In this document: positions 1 through 9,545 of the stretch, piece after piece
Layout: each line of letters starts with the position of its first letter
Position numbering within the stretch: the stretch's first letter is position 1
From: an uncultured Catenibacillus sp.
GTDB taxonomy: Bacteria > Bacillota > Clostridia > Lachnospirales > Lachnospiraceae
Reading direction: 5' to 3'
Assembly: GCA_934339005.1 (NCBI GenBank)
Contig: CAKRHR010000029.1
Coordinates: 1-35,476 of the forward strand
DNA length: 35,476 bases
Notes under the pieces: model-generated
What the model was told of the DNA's origin: nothing
Databases searched by the model: none
Seen by the model: only the letters and a program-made list of their open reading frames with translations
Program-made: the position numbers and the translations under genes

Positions 1-114
1 GAATTAAAGCGTGTAACACAGTGTGGTCAATTCTGTACAAATTGCGGTGCAAAGCTTGAGGAAAATGCAAGATTTTGCATTCGCTGCGGCACGAGCGTGG
101 AGCAGATGATTTAG
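1..114 (+). CDS. C-terminal fragment of a zinc-ribbon protein
   Basis: The reading frame is open from the first base and ends at TAG 112-114, so only the last 37 residues are visible. They carry two CxxC pairs (CTNC and CIRC, each followed by G) in the pattern of a double zinc-ribbon tail, ending in EQMI. Such tails occur at the end of many Firmicutes membrane or scaffold proteins and do not reveal the function of the missing part. The same style of zinc ribbon recurs in the 11325-16611 genes, but a link is only a guess. About 85 bases without an obvious terminator separate it from the MATE gene. Confidence 0.7.
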   Translation, partial: ELKRVTQCGQFCTNCGAKLEENARFCIRCGTSVEQMI

Positions 115-199
115 CAGCCTGAGCAACAAGATTGATAATATCTTATTGGCTGTAAAGAATATTAATTATAGGTATATTGTAGTAGAGGAGAGAATCAAG

Positions 200-1570
200 T
201 TGAGCAAGCAAAAAAATAAATACGAAATTGATATGTGCAATGGAACGATTATGGACAAATTGATTTCTTTTGCACTGCCGCTCATGTTTTCAGGCATTTT
301 GCAGTTGATGTTTAATGCAGTGGATATTGTTGTGGTTGGACGTTTCAGCGGCAGCGAGTCACTGGCGGCTGTAGGTTCGACAACGGCATTGATTAATGTA
401 TTTACGAACTTTTTTATAGGTATTTCACTTGGGGCAAATGTATTAGCAGCACGATTTTTTGCGGCAGGCCGCGATAAGGAAATGTCAGAAACTGTACATA
501 CATCAATTACTGTAGCACTTGTGAGCGGTATTTTGATGGCAATTATCGGTTTTGTGTTTGCCAAAGGTGCATTAGAGCTTATGGGAACACCGGATGATGT
601 CATAGAACTGGCTTCTTTATATATGCGGATTTATTTCCTTGGCATGCCATTTTTTATGTTGTACAATTATGGCGCAGCTATTTTGCGTGCGGTGGGGGAT
701 ACGAAGCGTCCACTTATTTTCCTTGTGATTTCAGGATTGATTAATGCTGGTTTAAATATGTTTTTAGTGATTGTATTTAATCTTGGTGTGGCAGGTGTTG
801 CGATTGCAACTGTTATTTCACAGATGGTGTCCTGTGTACTGGTGCTTGGTTGTCTGTATAAAACCGACAGCAGTTATCAGATCAGATTTTCAAAGTTATG
901 CATCAAAAAAGTGTACCTTAAACAGATTTTTCAGGTGGGTGTGCCTGCGGGTATTCAGAGTACAGTTATCAACTTTTCCAATGTACTTTTACAGTCTTCG
1001 GTCAATTCCTTTGGCTCCACAGCGATGGCAGGTTATACGGCAGCAAATAATATTTTCGGATTTTTGTATGTGTCCGTCAATTCAATTACGCAGGCGTGCA
1101 TGAGCTTTACAAGCCAGAATTATGGCGTAGGTAAGTTAAAACGTATGGACAGAGTGCTTGTGGATTGCCTGATATTGTCAACAATTGTGCCACTGGTGCT
1201 TGGCAGTCTGGCATATATTTTCGGACCGCAGATTTTAAGCATTTATACTTCAGATGCTGATGTTGTGAGTTACGGTATGGAGATTCTGGCATTTACGACG
1301 ATTCCATACCTGTTTTGTGGTATCATGGATTTGTTCCCTGGGGCACTGCGCGGTATGGGCTATTCCATGGTGCCAATGATATTGTCAATTATCGGAACTG
1401 TAGGTCTTCGTATCGTGTGGATTGCCTGGTTATTCCCATTAAATAGAACGCTCACGTTTTTGTTTATATCTTATCCGGCATCCTGGATTTTGACGATTAT
1501 CATGCAGGTGATTTGCTTTTACTTTGTGCGTCGGAAGGTGCATAGGGATGCGGCAGAGTGCCAAAAGTAA
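200..1570 (+). CDS. MATE family efflux transporter
   Basis: Predicted 456-residue inner-membrane antiporter of the MATE (NorM/DinF-like) family, which exports drugs or metabolites using a Na+ or H+ gradient. The first membrane stretch (about residues 15-35, ALPLMFSGILQLMFNAVDIVVVGR) is the typical MATE opening, followed by about eleven more hydrophobic segments. The internal pseudo-repeat (VGVPAGIQSTVINFSNVLLQ) begins near residue 250. Length is normal. I chose TTG at 200 because AGAGGAGA lies 8 bases upstream; the frame is open further up to TTG 146, but that has no good ribosome binding site. The substrate cannot be told. No regulator is next to it. Confidence 0.9.
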   Translation: MSKQKNKYEIDMCNGTIMDKLISFALPLMFSGILQLMFNAVDIVVVGRFSGSESLAAVGSTTALINVFTNFFIGISLGANVLAARFFAAGRDKEMSETVHTSITVALVSGILMAIIGFVFAKGALELMGTPDDVIELASLYMRIYFLGMPFFMLYNYGAAILRAVGDTKRPLIFLVISGLINAGLNMFLVIVFNLGVAGVAIATVISQMVSCVLVLGCLYKTDSSYQIRFSKLCIKKVYLKQIFQVGVPAGIQSTVINFSNVLLQSSVNSFGSTAMAGYTAANNIFGFLYVSVNSITQACMSFTSQNYGVGKLKRMDRVLVDCLILSTIVPLVLGSLAYIFGPQILSIYTSDADVVSYGMEILAFTTIPYLFCGIMDLFPGALRGMGYSMVPMILSIIGTVGLRIVWIAWLFPLNRTLTFLFISYPASWILTIIMQVICFYFVRRKVHRDAAECQK

Positions 1571-1663
1571 ATCACTGCTTCTGCCGTTCTCATGTGGTTT
1601 GCACAAAGCAGTATATATAAGCAATTTATATAAATAATATTAGAAAGAATGACGGAGAATATC

Positions 1664-1691
1664 TTGCATAATTATAAATTATATGTATAAT
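1664..1691 (+). promoter_or_regulatory. sigma-A-type promoter for glycine riboswitch transcript
   Basis: TTGCAT at 1664-1669 and a perfect TATAAT at 1686-1691 with a 16-base spacer. This would start transcription near 1698, about 45 bases before the first glycine aptamer, which fits the riboswitch leader. Confidence 0.65.
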
Positions 1692-1742
1692 TGTTATTTA
1701 GATAAAATAAATACGAATAAACAGCAATGACAAAGTGAAGTG

Positions 1743-1908
1743 TGCAGGAAAGTGGCTTGTGCCCGCCGAAGGAGTAAAACTCTCAGGTATCCTTTTGAGG
1801 ATGAAAACTGTAATACGGATTGTTTCTCTGGAGACACCCGGTATCCGGGGGCCGAAGGTGCAACGGACGCGAAAGCGTTTTGAATCTCTCAGGCAAAAGG
1901 ACAGAGAA
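1743..1908 (+). promoter_or_regulatory. tandem glycine riboswitch (two aptamers)
   Basis: Two glycine aptamers in tandem. Aptamer I has P1 from TGCAG 1743-1747 with CTGTA 1808-1812, the core GCCGAAGGAG followed by CTCTCAGG, plus an extra hairpin (ATCC/GGAT). Aptamer II has P1 from TTCTCTG 1824-1830 with CAGAGAA 1902-1908, the core GGGGCCGAAGG and CTCTCAGGCAAAAGGAC. These are the hallmark conserved blocks of the gcvT-type glycine element. The 3' strand of the aptamer II P1 overlaps the 5' arm of the next terminator (bases 1905-1908 are shared). Glycine binding should therefore weaken that terminator, the same ON arrangement as at Bacillus gcvT. The direction of control is an inference. The target is the symporter at 2163. 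Confidence 0.93.
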
Positions 1909-1938
1909 TGCTTAATGAATTTTTTGCATTCTTTTTTT
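1905..1938 (+). terminator. riboswitch-controlled terminator T1
   Basis: AGAATGC 1905-1911 pairs with GCATTCT 1926-1932, followed by T1933-1938. The 5' arm competes with P1 of glycine aptamer II. The loop is 14 bases, so the stem is moderate in strength. Confidence 0.7.
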
Positions 1939-1944
1939 GCGTGG

Positions 1945-1973
1945 AGAGCCGAATTGTCATCGGCTCTTTTTTT
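1945..1973 (+). terminator. second terminator T2 behind glycine riboswitch
   Basis: AGAGCCGA 1945-1952 pairs perfectly with TCGGCTCT 1960-1967 around a 7-base loop, followed by a run of T to 1973. It stands 7 bases after T1 and shares no bases with the aptamer, so how it is overridden is not clear. The remaining leader, 1974-2162, is AT-rich and holds no further structure I can support. Confidence 0.75.
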
Positions 1974-2162
1974 GTTTTATTACGGTAACTATGAAGAAGT
2001 AATGTCGTACAATATACATATTTGTTGTGCCTGTACAAAATCAAATATTTACTATGACATTGTAACCTGAATAGAGTTGCCGGGCAGCATGAGAAAGTAG
2101 ATTTTTCGAATGTTGTTGAAAATTCTGAATGAACTACAAAAAATGCAAAGGAGTTTTTTATT

Positions 2163-3578
2163 ATGTGGAACGCAATCAACAACGTTTTAGGTATTATTGA
2201 CAAATATGTGTGGGGCATCCCACTGATGGCGCTCATTTTGGTGGGCGGTATTTTGCTGACGGTAAGACTTGGCCTGCTTCAGATGCGAAGATTGCCGCTG
2301 GCACTGAAATGGATGTTTAAAAATGAAGAAGGTGGGCACGGTGAGATTTCAAGCTTTGCAGCGTTATGTACAGCATTGAGCGCAACGATTGGTACCGGTA
2401 ATATCGTTGGTGTGGCAACTGCCATTGGTGCCGGAGGTCCGGGTGCACTGTTCTGGATGCTAGTGGCAGCTTTCTTTGGTATGGCTACAAAATTTGCAGA
2501 AGGTCTTCTTGCAGTAAAATATCGCGTGGTTGATGAAACAGGTCACAGTCTTGGCGGACCATTCTATTATATTGAAAAAGGTATGGGTAAGAACTGGAAA
2601 TGGCTTGCAAAGATCTTTGCTTTTTTTGGGGTATGTGTTGGTTTGATGGGTATTGGTACTTTCAGCCAGGTCAATGGTATTTCAAGTGCTGTACAAAACT
2701 TCTTTGACCCGGATAAAACAAATCTTGTACATATCCCTTTCCTTGGGGATTATTCCTGGGCAATTGTCATTTCATCACTGATTCTGTCAGTATGTGTTGC
2801 AAGTGTACTGATTGGTGGTATCAAACGTATTGCAACAGTCAGCCAGATTGTTGTACCGTTTATGGCAGTTATTTATTTTGTGTTTGCGCTTGCACTCATT
2901 ATTTTAAATATTAAAGAAATTCCTGCAGCTGTTGTAATTATTGTAAAAAGTGCGTTTAAGCCATCTGCAGTTGCCGGTGGTGTGGCAGGTTCAATGATTG
3001 TAGCAATGCAAAATGGTATTGCACGTGGTATTTTTTCCAATGAAGCAGGTCTTGGTAGTGCCCCGATTGCGGCTGCAGCTGCACAGACAAAAGAACCTGT
3101 ACGGCAGGGTCTTGTCAGCATGACAGGTACATTTATCGATACGATCATTATCTGTACGATGACAGGTCTTTCTATTGTACTCACAGGTGCATGGCAGGTG
3201 GATGGTCTTGAGGGTGTGCAGGTTACAACTTATGCATTCCAGACTGGTTTGCCGCTGCCAGCAAAAGTCACTGCATTTATCTTAATGGTATGTCTTGTAT
3301 TTTTTGCTTTCACAACAATCCTTGGCTGGGATTACTACAGTGAACGTTGCCTGGAATATCTGACAAAAGGAAGCAAAAAAACAATTCTGACATATCGCTG
3401 GTTATACATTATTGCCGTATTTATCGGACCATACATGACAGTCAGTGCCGTATGGACGATTGCCGATATTTTCAATGGTCTGATGGCGATCCCAAATATG
3501 ATTGCGATATTTGCTTTAAGTGGTGTGGTTGTCAAAGAAACAAAAGCCTTTTTTGCAGCAGAAAAGCATCTTGTATGA
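2163..3578 (+). CDS. AGCS family sodium:alanine/glycine symporter
   Basis: A 471-residue integral membrane protein of the alanine or glycine:cation symporter (AGCS) family, which takes up alanine or glycine with Na+. The signature GGPGALFWMLVAAFFGMATK near residues 90-109 and the motif GIARGIFSNEAGLGSAPIAA near residues 283-302 are diagnostic. About ten to eleven hydrophobic segments and normal family length. ATG at 2163 has AAAGGAG about 10 bases upstream. The tandem glycine riboswitch upstream strongly suggests that glycine is the relevant substrate. If the switch is ON with glycine, the protein would be made when glycine is plentiful, fitting uptake for catabolism (or export). Monocistronic: a strong terminator follows at 3682. 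Confidence 0.95.
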   Translation: MWNAINNVLGIIDKYVWGIPLMALILVGGILLTVRLGLLQMRRLPLALKWMFKNEEGGHGEISSFAALCTALSATIGTGNIVGVATAIGAGGPGALFWMLVAAFFGMATKFAEGLLAVKYRVVDETGHSLGGPFYYIEKGMGKNWKWLAKIFAFFGVCVGLMGIGTFSQVNGISSAVQNFFDPDKTNLVHIPFLGDYSWAIVISSLILSVCVASVLIGGIKRIATVSQIVVPFMAVIYFVFALALIILNIKEIPAAVVIIVKSAFKPSAVAGGVAGSMIVAMQNGIARGIFSNEAGLGSAPIAAAAAQTKEPVRQGLVSMTGTFIDTIIICTMTGLSIVLTGAWQVDGLEGVQVTTYAFQTGLPLPAKVTAFILMVCLVFFAFTTILGWDYYSERCLEYLTKGSKKTILTYRWLYIIAVFIGPYMTVSAVWTIADIFNGLMAIPNMIAIFALSGVVVKETKAFFAAEKHLV

Positions 3579-3681
3579 AAGTGCTTGAAGCATAAAACAA
3601 ATAGAGTATAAAAAACTAATTAATCATCAGAAATTAAAAGTTTGATAACATAAACAGTTATATAAAGATTTAATTTGATAC

Positions 3682-3722
3682 AAAAATCCGGCATATATTT
3701 GAGAAAATAATGTCGGATTTTT
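3682..3722 (+). terminator. rho-independent terminator after symporter
   Basis: AAAAATCCGGCA 3682-3693 pairs with TGTCGGATTTTT 3711-3722 (12 pairs, one G-U). The A-rich 5' arm means it could also work on the other strand. Confidence 0.8.
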
Positions 3723-3933
3723 GTGCGTTAGCTTTCAAAAAAGATTATCTGTATGCATTGCTATTTACTGTTGAAAATGGTAAAATTAGGCATAATTATA
3801 ATTGGGTGTAAGTATTTAAATCATATATGAAGAATCAACTTGCACAAATGAAGAATTTATATACAATATCATTGAATGAAAATGACTGTATAAGTGATTT
3901 AGAGATAAAATAGTAATTGAGAGGAATAAAGCA
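3723..3933. other. AT-rich intergenic leader before the signalling block
   Basis: With the terminator before it, this completes a 355-base gap between the symporter and the HPt gene. A TTGAAA at 3771-3776 and TATAAT at 3797-3802 are present, but the 20-base spacer is too long for a confident promoter. GAGAGGAA at about 3919-3926 is the ribosome binding site of the HPt gene. I see no RNA element or small gene. Confidence 0.5.
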
Positions 3934-4276
3934 ATGACAGTAAAAGAATGTTATGAAAATATTGGAAACTATGAGGATGCCGTACAGAGATTAATGAAGG
4001 ATGCTCTTTTAAAACGTTTCCTTTTAAAATTCATAGACGATCCAAGTTACAGCAGATTAAAAGCTGCACTTGCGCAGGAAGATTATCCGGAAGCCTTTAT
4101 CAGCGCGCATACATTAAAGGGAATTGCGGCAAACTTATCTTTAACAGAGGTTTTTGAGTACTCCAATCAGATTACAGAGATCTTGAGAGATAAACAGCCG
4201 CATGATGTATCAGCACTGATGAGTCAGTTGGATGCAGCCTATGCGAAAGCGGCGGAAAATATCAGAGGACTGCAAG

Positions 4277-4287
<11 letters not shown>
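3934..4287 (+). CDS. HPt (histidine phosphotransfer) domain protein
   Basis: A 117-residue stand-alone HPt protein, which passes phosphate between a hybrid kinase and response regulators. The phosphorylatable histidine is His59 in SAHTLKGIAANLSL, matching the HPt motif HxxKGxxxxLG-like (here NL instead of LG). The protein is predicted all-helical, cytoplasmic and of full family length. It has a good ribosome binding site (GAGAGGAA). Its stop TGA (4285-4287) overlaps an ATG at 4277 in the frame of the next gene (REC-EAL), with AGAGGA just upstream, so the two are likely translationally coupled. The natural inference is that this HPt donates to the REC domain next door. No hybrid kinase is visible in the window. 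Confidence 0.9.
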
Positions 4288-6142
<1,855 letters not shown>

Positions 6143-6158
6143 TACAAACCTAGTATCA

Positions 6159-6187
6159 GGCCGGTGCAGCAGTTTGCTGTATCGGCC
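6159..6187 (+). other. stable intergenic hairpin without T-run
   Basis: GGCCGGTGCAGC 6159-6170 pairs with GCTGTATCGGCC 6176-6187 (two mismatch or wobble positions) around a 5-base loop. It is followed by GAAATTT rather than a T-run, so it is a poor terminator. It may protect the 3' end of the upstream message or lower read-through into the AAA+ gene. Confidence 0.5.
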
Positions 6188-6311
6188 GAAATTTCCTGTA
6201 TATCAAATTGAAACTACAGAACAAAAGACCGAATTTGAAATGAAACATTTTCTATATCAGAAGCAGATATAAAGCTGCAGTATAACATGACAGAAGAAAG
6301 AGGGAAATAGG

Positions 6312-7796
6312 ATGCCAGTATTTGATTTTTCAAAAAGCGAAGAAGAAAAAAACAATGCAGAATGTACATACACAATATTTAAATCAGATGAATCTGTAGC
6401 CACAGCAAATAAGCCAATGGTTGTGCTGGATGATTCCAAACGTCAATGGAAGCATCATTCCTGTGGTATTTTTACAAATCCGGTTAAACGGACAACATTT
6501 GAATTTGAAGAGGAAGACGGCAGTGTGAGCGCGGATATGTTAAAAGTGGATGCACGGTTTGTCAGCCTTTTTCAGTGGCTTGGAGAAAATCACATCCGTG
6601 TGCGTCTGTCCGGTGAGCATACAAAGGATGGCTATGCCGTTTATAAAATCAGAGAAATCGCGTTCAGCGGTGGTACAAAATTATCTGCGGAAGATGGATT
6701 TTTGCAGTTTATGATTGAAAGACTGTTGGCAAGTAATGCCCCTGAGGATATTTCAGAGGATGATGATGACAATGAAGAACCCGGTGATGAGATGAAGCTG
6801 ACAAGTATTCAGAGCATCACAGATTTTATGAATTGCGCCGGAAGAACATTGCCTGAAAATATCCGTGTCTGGGCAAGACGTAACCTGGCAGTGGCGAAAT
6901 CCCATGAAGTTTCCCCTGAAGAACGTCGCCATGCACAGCGCGCATTATCCATGATGATGAATATTCAGTGGAAGAATAATTACTTTGAAGCCATTGATCC
7001 GAAGGAAGCAAGACGAATTTTAGATGAAGAACTGTATGGCATGGAAAAGGTGAAACAGCGTATTATCGAAACGATTATCCAGATTAACCGTACACATACA
7101 TTGCCTGCGTATGGTCTGTTGCTTGTGGGCCCTGCAGGTACAGGTAAATCACAGGTGGCTTATGCTGTTGCCAGAATTTTAAAATTACCATGGACAACAC
7201 TGGATATGAGTTCAATCAATGATCCTGAACAGCTTACAGGCAGCTCAAGAATTTATGCCAATGCAAAGCCGGGAATCATTATGGAAGCATTTGCGGCTGC
7301 CGGAGAATCAAAACTTGTTTTTATCATTAATGAACTGGATAAAGCAGCTTCAGGTAAGGGCAACGGTAATCCTGCGGATGTTCTTCTGACACTTCTCGAT
7401 AATCTTGGTTTTACTGATAATTATATGGAATGTATGATTCCGACAGGCAGTGTTTATCCGATTGCAACAGCAAATGACAAGGAAAATATCAGTGCACCGC
7501 TGATGTCCCGTTTTGCAGTGATTGATATTCCGGATTATACACCGGATGAGAAGAAGGTTATTTTTTCAAAATTCTCGATGCCAAAAGTATTGAAACGTAT
7601 CGGTATGCAGGAGGATGAATGTATTGTAACTCAAGATGGTTTGGATTGTGTGATTGAGAAATTTGCGGGTACTTCAGGTATTCGTGATCTTGAGCAGGCA
7701 GCAGAACATATTGCAGCCAATGCTTTATATCAGATAGAAGTAAATCATCTTAAACAGGTCATATTTGACAGAGTGGCGGTTGATAAACTCTTATGA
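6312..7796 (+). CDS. Lon-like AAA+ ATPase lacking a protease domain
   Basis: A 494-residue cytoplasmic protein. The N-terminal ~220 residues include an acidic stretch (EDISEDDDDNEEP, about 144-156) and match no family I recognise. The AAA+ module begins at RRILDEELYGMEKVKQRI, which closely resembles the Lon sequence before its P-loop. Walker A is GPAGTGKS (273-280). The Walker B equivalent is LVFIINELDKA with Asn340 where Asp is usual and the catalytic Glu341 kept. Sensor-1-like IATAND, an Arg-finger-like MSRF and a sensor-2-like GIRDLEQAA follow. There is no Lon protease Ser-Lys domain. ATG 6312 follows AGAGGGAAATAGG. The gene overlaps the next by 4 bases (ATGA), so it is coupled to the membrane sensor and probably remodels something in that signalling pathway. 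Confidence 0.85.
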   Translation: MPVFDFSKSEEEKNNAECTYTIFKSDESVATANKPMVVLDDSKRQWKHHSCGIFTNPVKRTTFEFEEEDGSVSADMLKVDARFVSLFQWLGENHIRVRLSGEHTKDGYAVYKIREIAFSGGTKLSAEDGFLQFMIERLLASNAPEDISEDDDDNEEPGDEMKLTSIQSITDFMNCAGRTLPENIRVWARRNLAVAKSHEVSPEERRHAQRALSMMMNIQWKNNYFEAIDPKEARRILDEELYGMEKVKQRIIETIIQINRTHTLPAYGLLLVGPAGTGKSQVAYAVARILKLPWTTLDMSSINDPEQLTGSSRIYANAKPGIIMEAFAAAGESKLVFIINELDKAASGKGNGNPADVLLTLLDNLGFTDNYMECMIPTGSVYPIATANDKENISAPLMSRFAVIDIPDYTPDEKKVIFSKFSMPKVLKRIGMQEDECIVTQDGLDCVIEKFAGTSGIRDLEQAAEHIAANALYQIEVNHLKQVIFDRVAVDKLL

Positions 7797-9529
7797 TCAA
7801 ACAAACAAACAAAAGGCGTGCGGCGGCATTTATCTTTGCTGCACTGCTTATTATGACAGCAATTATCTGCAGACGGTGTGTCTATAGTATGGAAAAGAGA
7901 AGCGTTTTGGCTCATGTGTTAGATTTCGTGCGCAGTAGTTGTTATCTTGTGCTGTATAGTTTTTGGGCAATTTCCCTGGAACAACGGATTATCCACAGAC
8001 AGACACGAAAGATTCTTGTTGGCATTGCATTGCTGGAATTATACTGGATGCTTGTGCGTACAATCAAATTTTTGTTTGTTGTAAATTTAGATGGTATGCG
8101 ATGGTTGTGGTATATGTATTATGTGGCGATGGTCATGATTCCAATGCTTGCATTGCTTGCGGCAATGACTATGGGCAAGAATGATGAGTACAGATTGCCG
8201 GGATGGCTTTGGGGGCTTGTAGCGATTTCTGTTGGTCTTGTAGTATTTGTGCTTAGTAATGATTTTCATCAGCTTGTATTTTCTTTTCCAGCAGACAGAA
8301 CTCTCTGGCATGATGATTATCGGAAGAATGGCATTGGATTTTATATAGTCATTACATGGGAGTTTTTATGTGCCGTTAGTGCTTTGGCGCTGATATGTGT
8401 GAAGGCAAGGATACCGAAAATTAAAAAACTTAGGATTTTACCGTTTTTACCGTTAGTTTTTATTCTGGTATACAGTGTGTGCTATATGCTTAAACTGCCG
8501 TTTATCAAGTTATATATGGGTGACTTTACAGCTGTTGCATGTGTTTCATGTACATTGATTCTGGAATGCTGTATACAGTGCCACATGATTTGTACAAACA
8601 GTCACTATAAGGAATTGTTTCAGGTGAATGATATACGCACACAGATAATAGATGATGAAGGTCATTTATATTTAAAATCAGATAAAGCTAAGCCACTTGA
8701 TATGGCGATTGTCAGACAGAGCTTTGGCGGTCCGGTGCTGATGGATAATGGTGTACGTGTGTCAGTAGCCCCGATCCGTGGCGGATATATTGTCTGGGAG
8801 GATGATGTATCAAAGCTGATTACATTGAATCAGCTTTTAGATGAAAATAATGAGGAACTTCAGACTTATAATGAAGTATTGCAGGAGGATGTCAGACAAC
8901 GGGCAAAACGATTAAAGCTTGAGGAAAAAAATCGTATTTTTGATGAAATGCAAAAGCAGACAGCAGGTCAGGTGGAGGCTTTAGCAGGACTTTTAAAACA
9001 GCTCAGGAAGGCATCAACCGATGAGAATGCCAGACAGCTTTTGCGTCGTGTTGTGATGCTTGGTACATATCTGAAACGAAAAAATAATATGATTTTTATG
9101 GCGCTGCAGGAAGGGTATGTGACAATGGCGGAACTGAAACAAGCCTTCAGGGAAACCAGAGAAGGCCTGAAAGTGTGTCAGATTGAGTCAGCATACAGGA
9201 TTGAGACTTCAGAACAATTGCCAGGGGCAGCAATGCAACTCTATGATGTTTATCATGAAATTCTACAGGCTTTGTGGGATGTCCTTACAGGTATTTACGT
9301 GAGTATTGAAGAATATACATCTGCAGATGCAGTACAGGCAGCAAAGATACACAAAGACGATTCATCACTCGTATTGACAATAGTGGCAGAGTGTAATGCG
9401 GATTTGAAAGATAAAAAAGTATCCGCAGTGTCCGTATCAGATATTACGGAGCAATTAGTTAAATCTTATCCAAAACTTTCACTACAGCAGGATGATGATG
9501 GACTCTGGTATCTGAACTACAGCATATAA
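7793..9529 (+). CDS. 7TM membrane sensor, probable pseudo-histidine kinase
   Basis: A 578-residue protein. Residues 1-260 hold seven to eight hydrophobic segments, resembling the N-terminal 7TM sensor module of Firmicutes histidine kinases. A linker follows, then a coiled coil (about 340-400) and a C-terminal region laid out like a kinase. At the place of the phospho-acceptor His the sequence reads DEMQKQTAGQ with Gln387. The later region (about 480-578, YDVYHEILQALWDVL to the end) looks like an ATPase fold with no N-box Asn and no glycine-rich G boxes. I infer a catalytically dead kinase that senses at the membrane and acts through the soluble kinase encoded next. The start ATG overlaps the AAA+ stop codon. 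Confidence 0.7.
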   Translation: MIKQTNKRRAAAFIFAALLIMTAIICRRCVYSMEKRSVLAHVLDFVRSSCYLVLYSFWAISLEQRIIHRQTRKILVGIALLELYWMLVRTIKFLFVVNLDGMRWLWYMYYVAMVMIPMLALLAAMTMGKNDEYRLPGWLWGLVAISVGLVVFVLSNDFHQLVFSFPADRTLWHDDYRKNGIGFYIVITWEFLCAVSALALICVKARIPKIKKLRILPFLPLVFILVYSVCYMLKLPFIKLYMGDFTAVACVSCTLILECCIQCHMICTNSHYKELFQVNDIRTQIIDDEGHLYLKSDKAKPLDMAIVRQSFGGPVLMDNGVRVSVAPIRGGYIVWEDDVSKLITLNQLLDENNEELQTYNEVLQEDVRQRAKRLKLEEKNRIFDEMQKQTAGQVEALAGLLKQLRKASTDENARQLLRRVVMLGTYLKRKNNMIFMALQEGYVTMAELKQAFRETREGLKVCQIESAYRIETSEQLPGAAMQLYDVYHEILQALWDVLTGIYVSIEEYTSADAVQAAKIHKDDSSLVLTIVAECNADLKDKKVSAVSVSDITEQLVKSYPKLSLQQDDDGLWYLNYSI

Positions 9530-9545
9530 ATAGGGAGAATGTTAA

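Noticed and set aside
1735..2236. Open frames over the glycine riboswitch on both strands
   Set aside because: They cover conserved aptamer and terminator structure, lack ribosome sites and resemble no protein.
3771..3802. Promoter for the HPt gene
   Set aside because: TTGAAA and TATAAT are present but 20 bases apart; too weak to list as a feature.
6159..6187. Rho-independent terminator between REC-EAL and AAA+ genes
   Set aside because: The stem is good but no T-run follows, so it was listed only as a hairpin.
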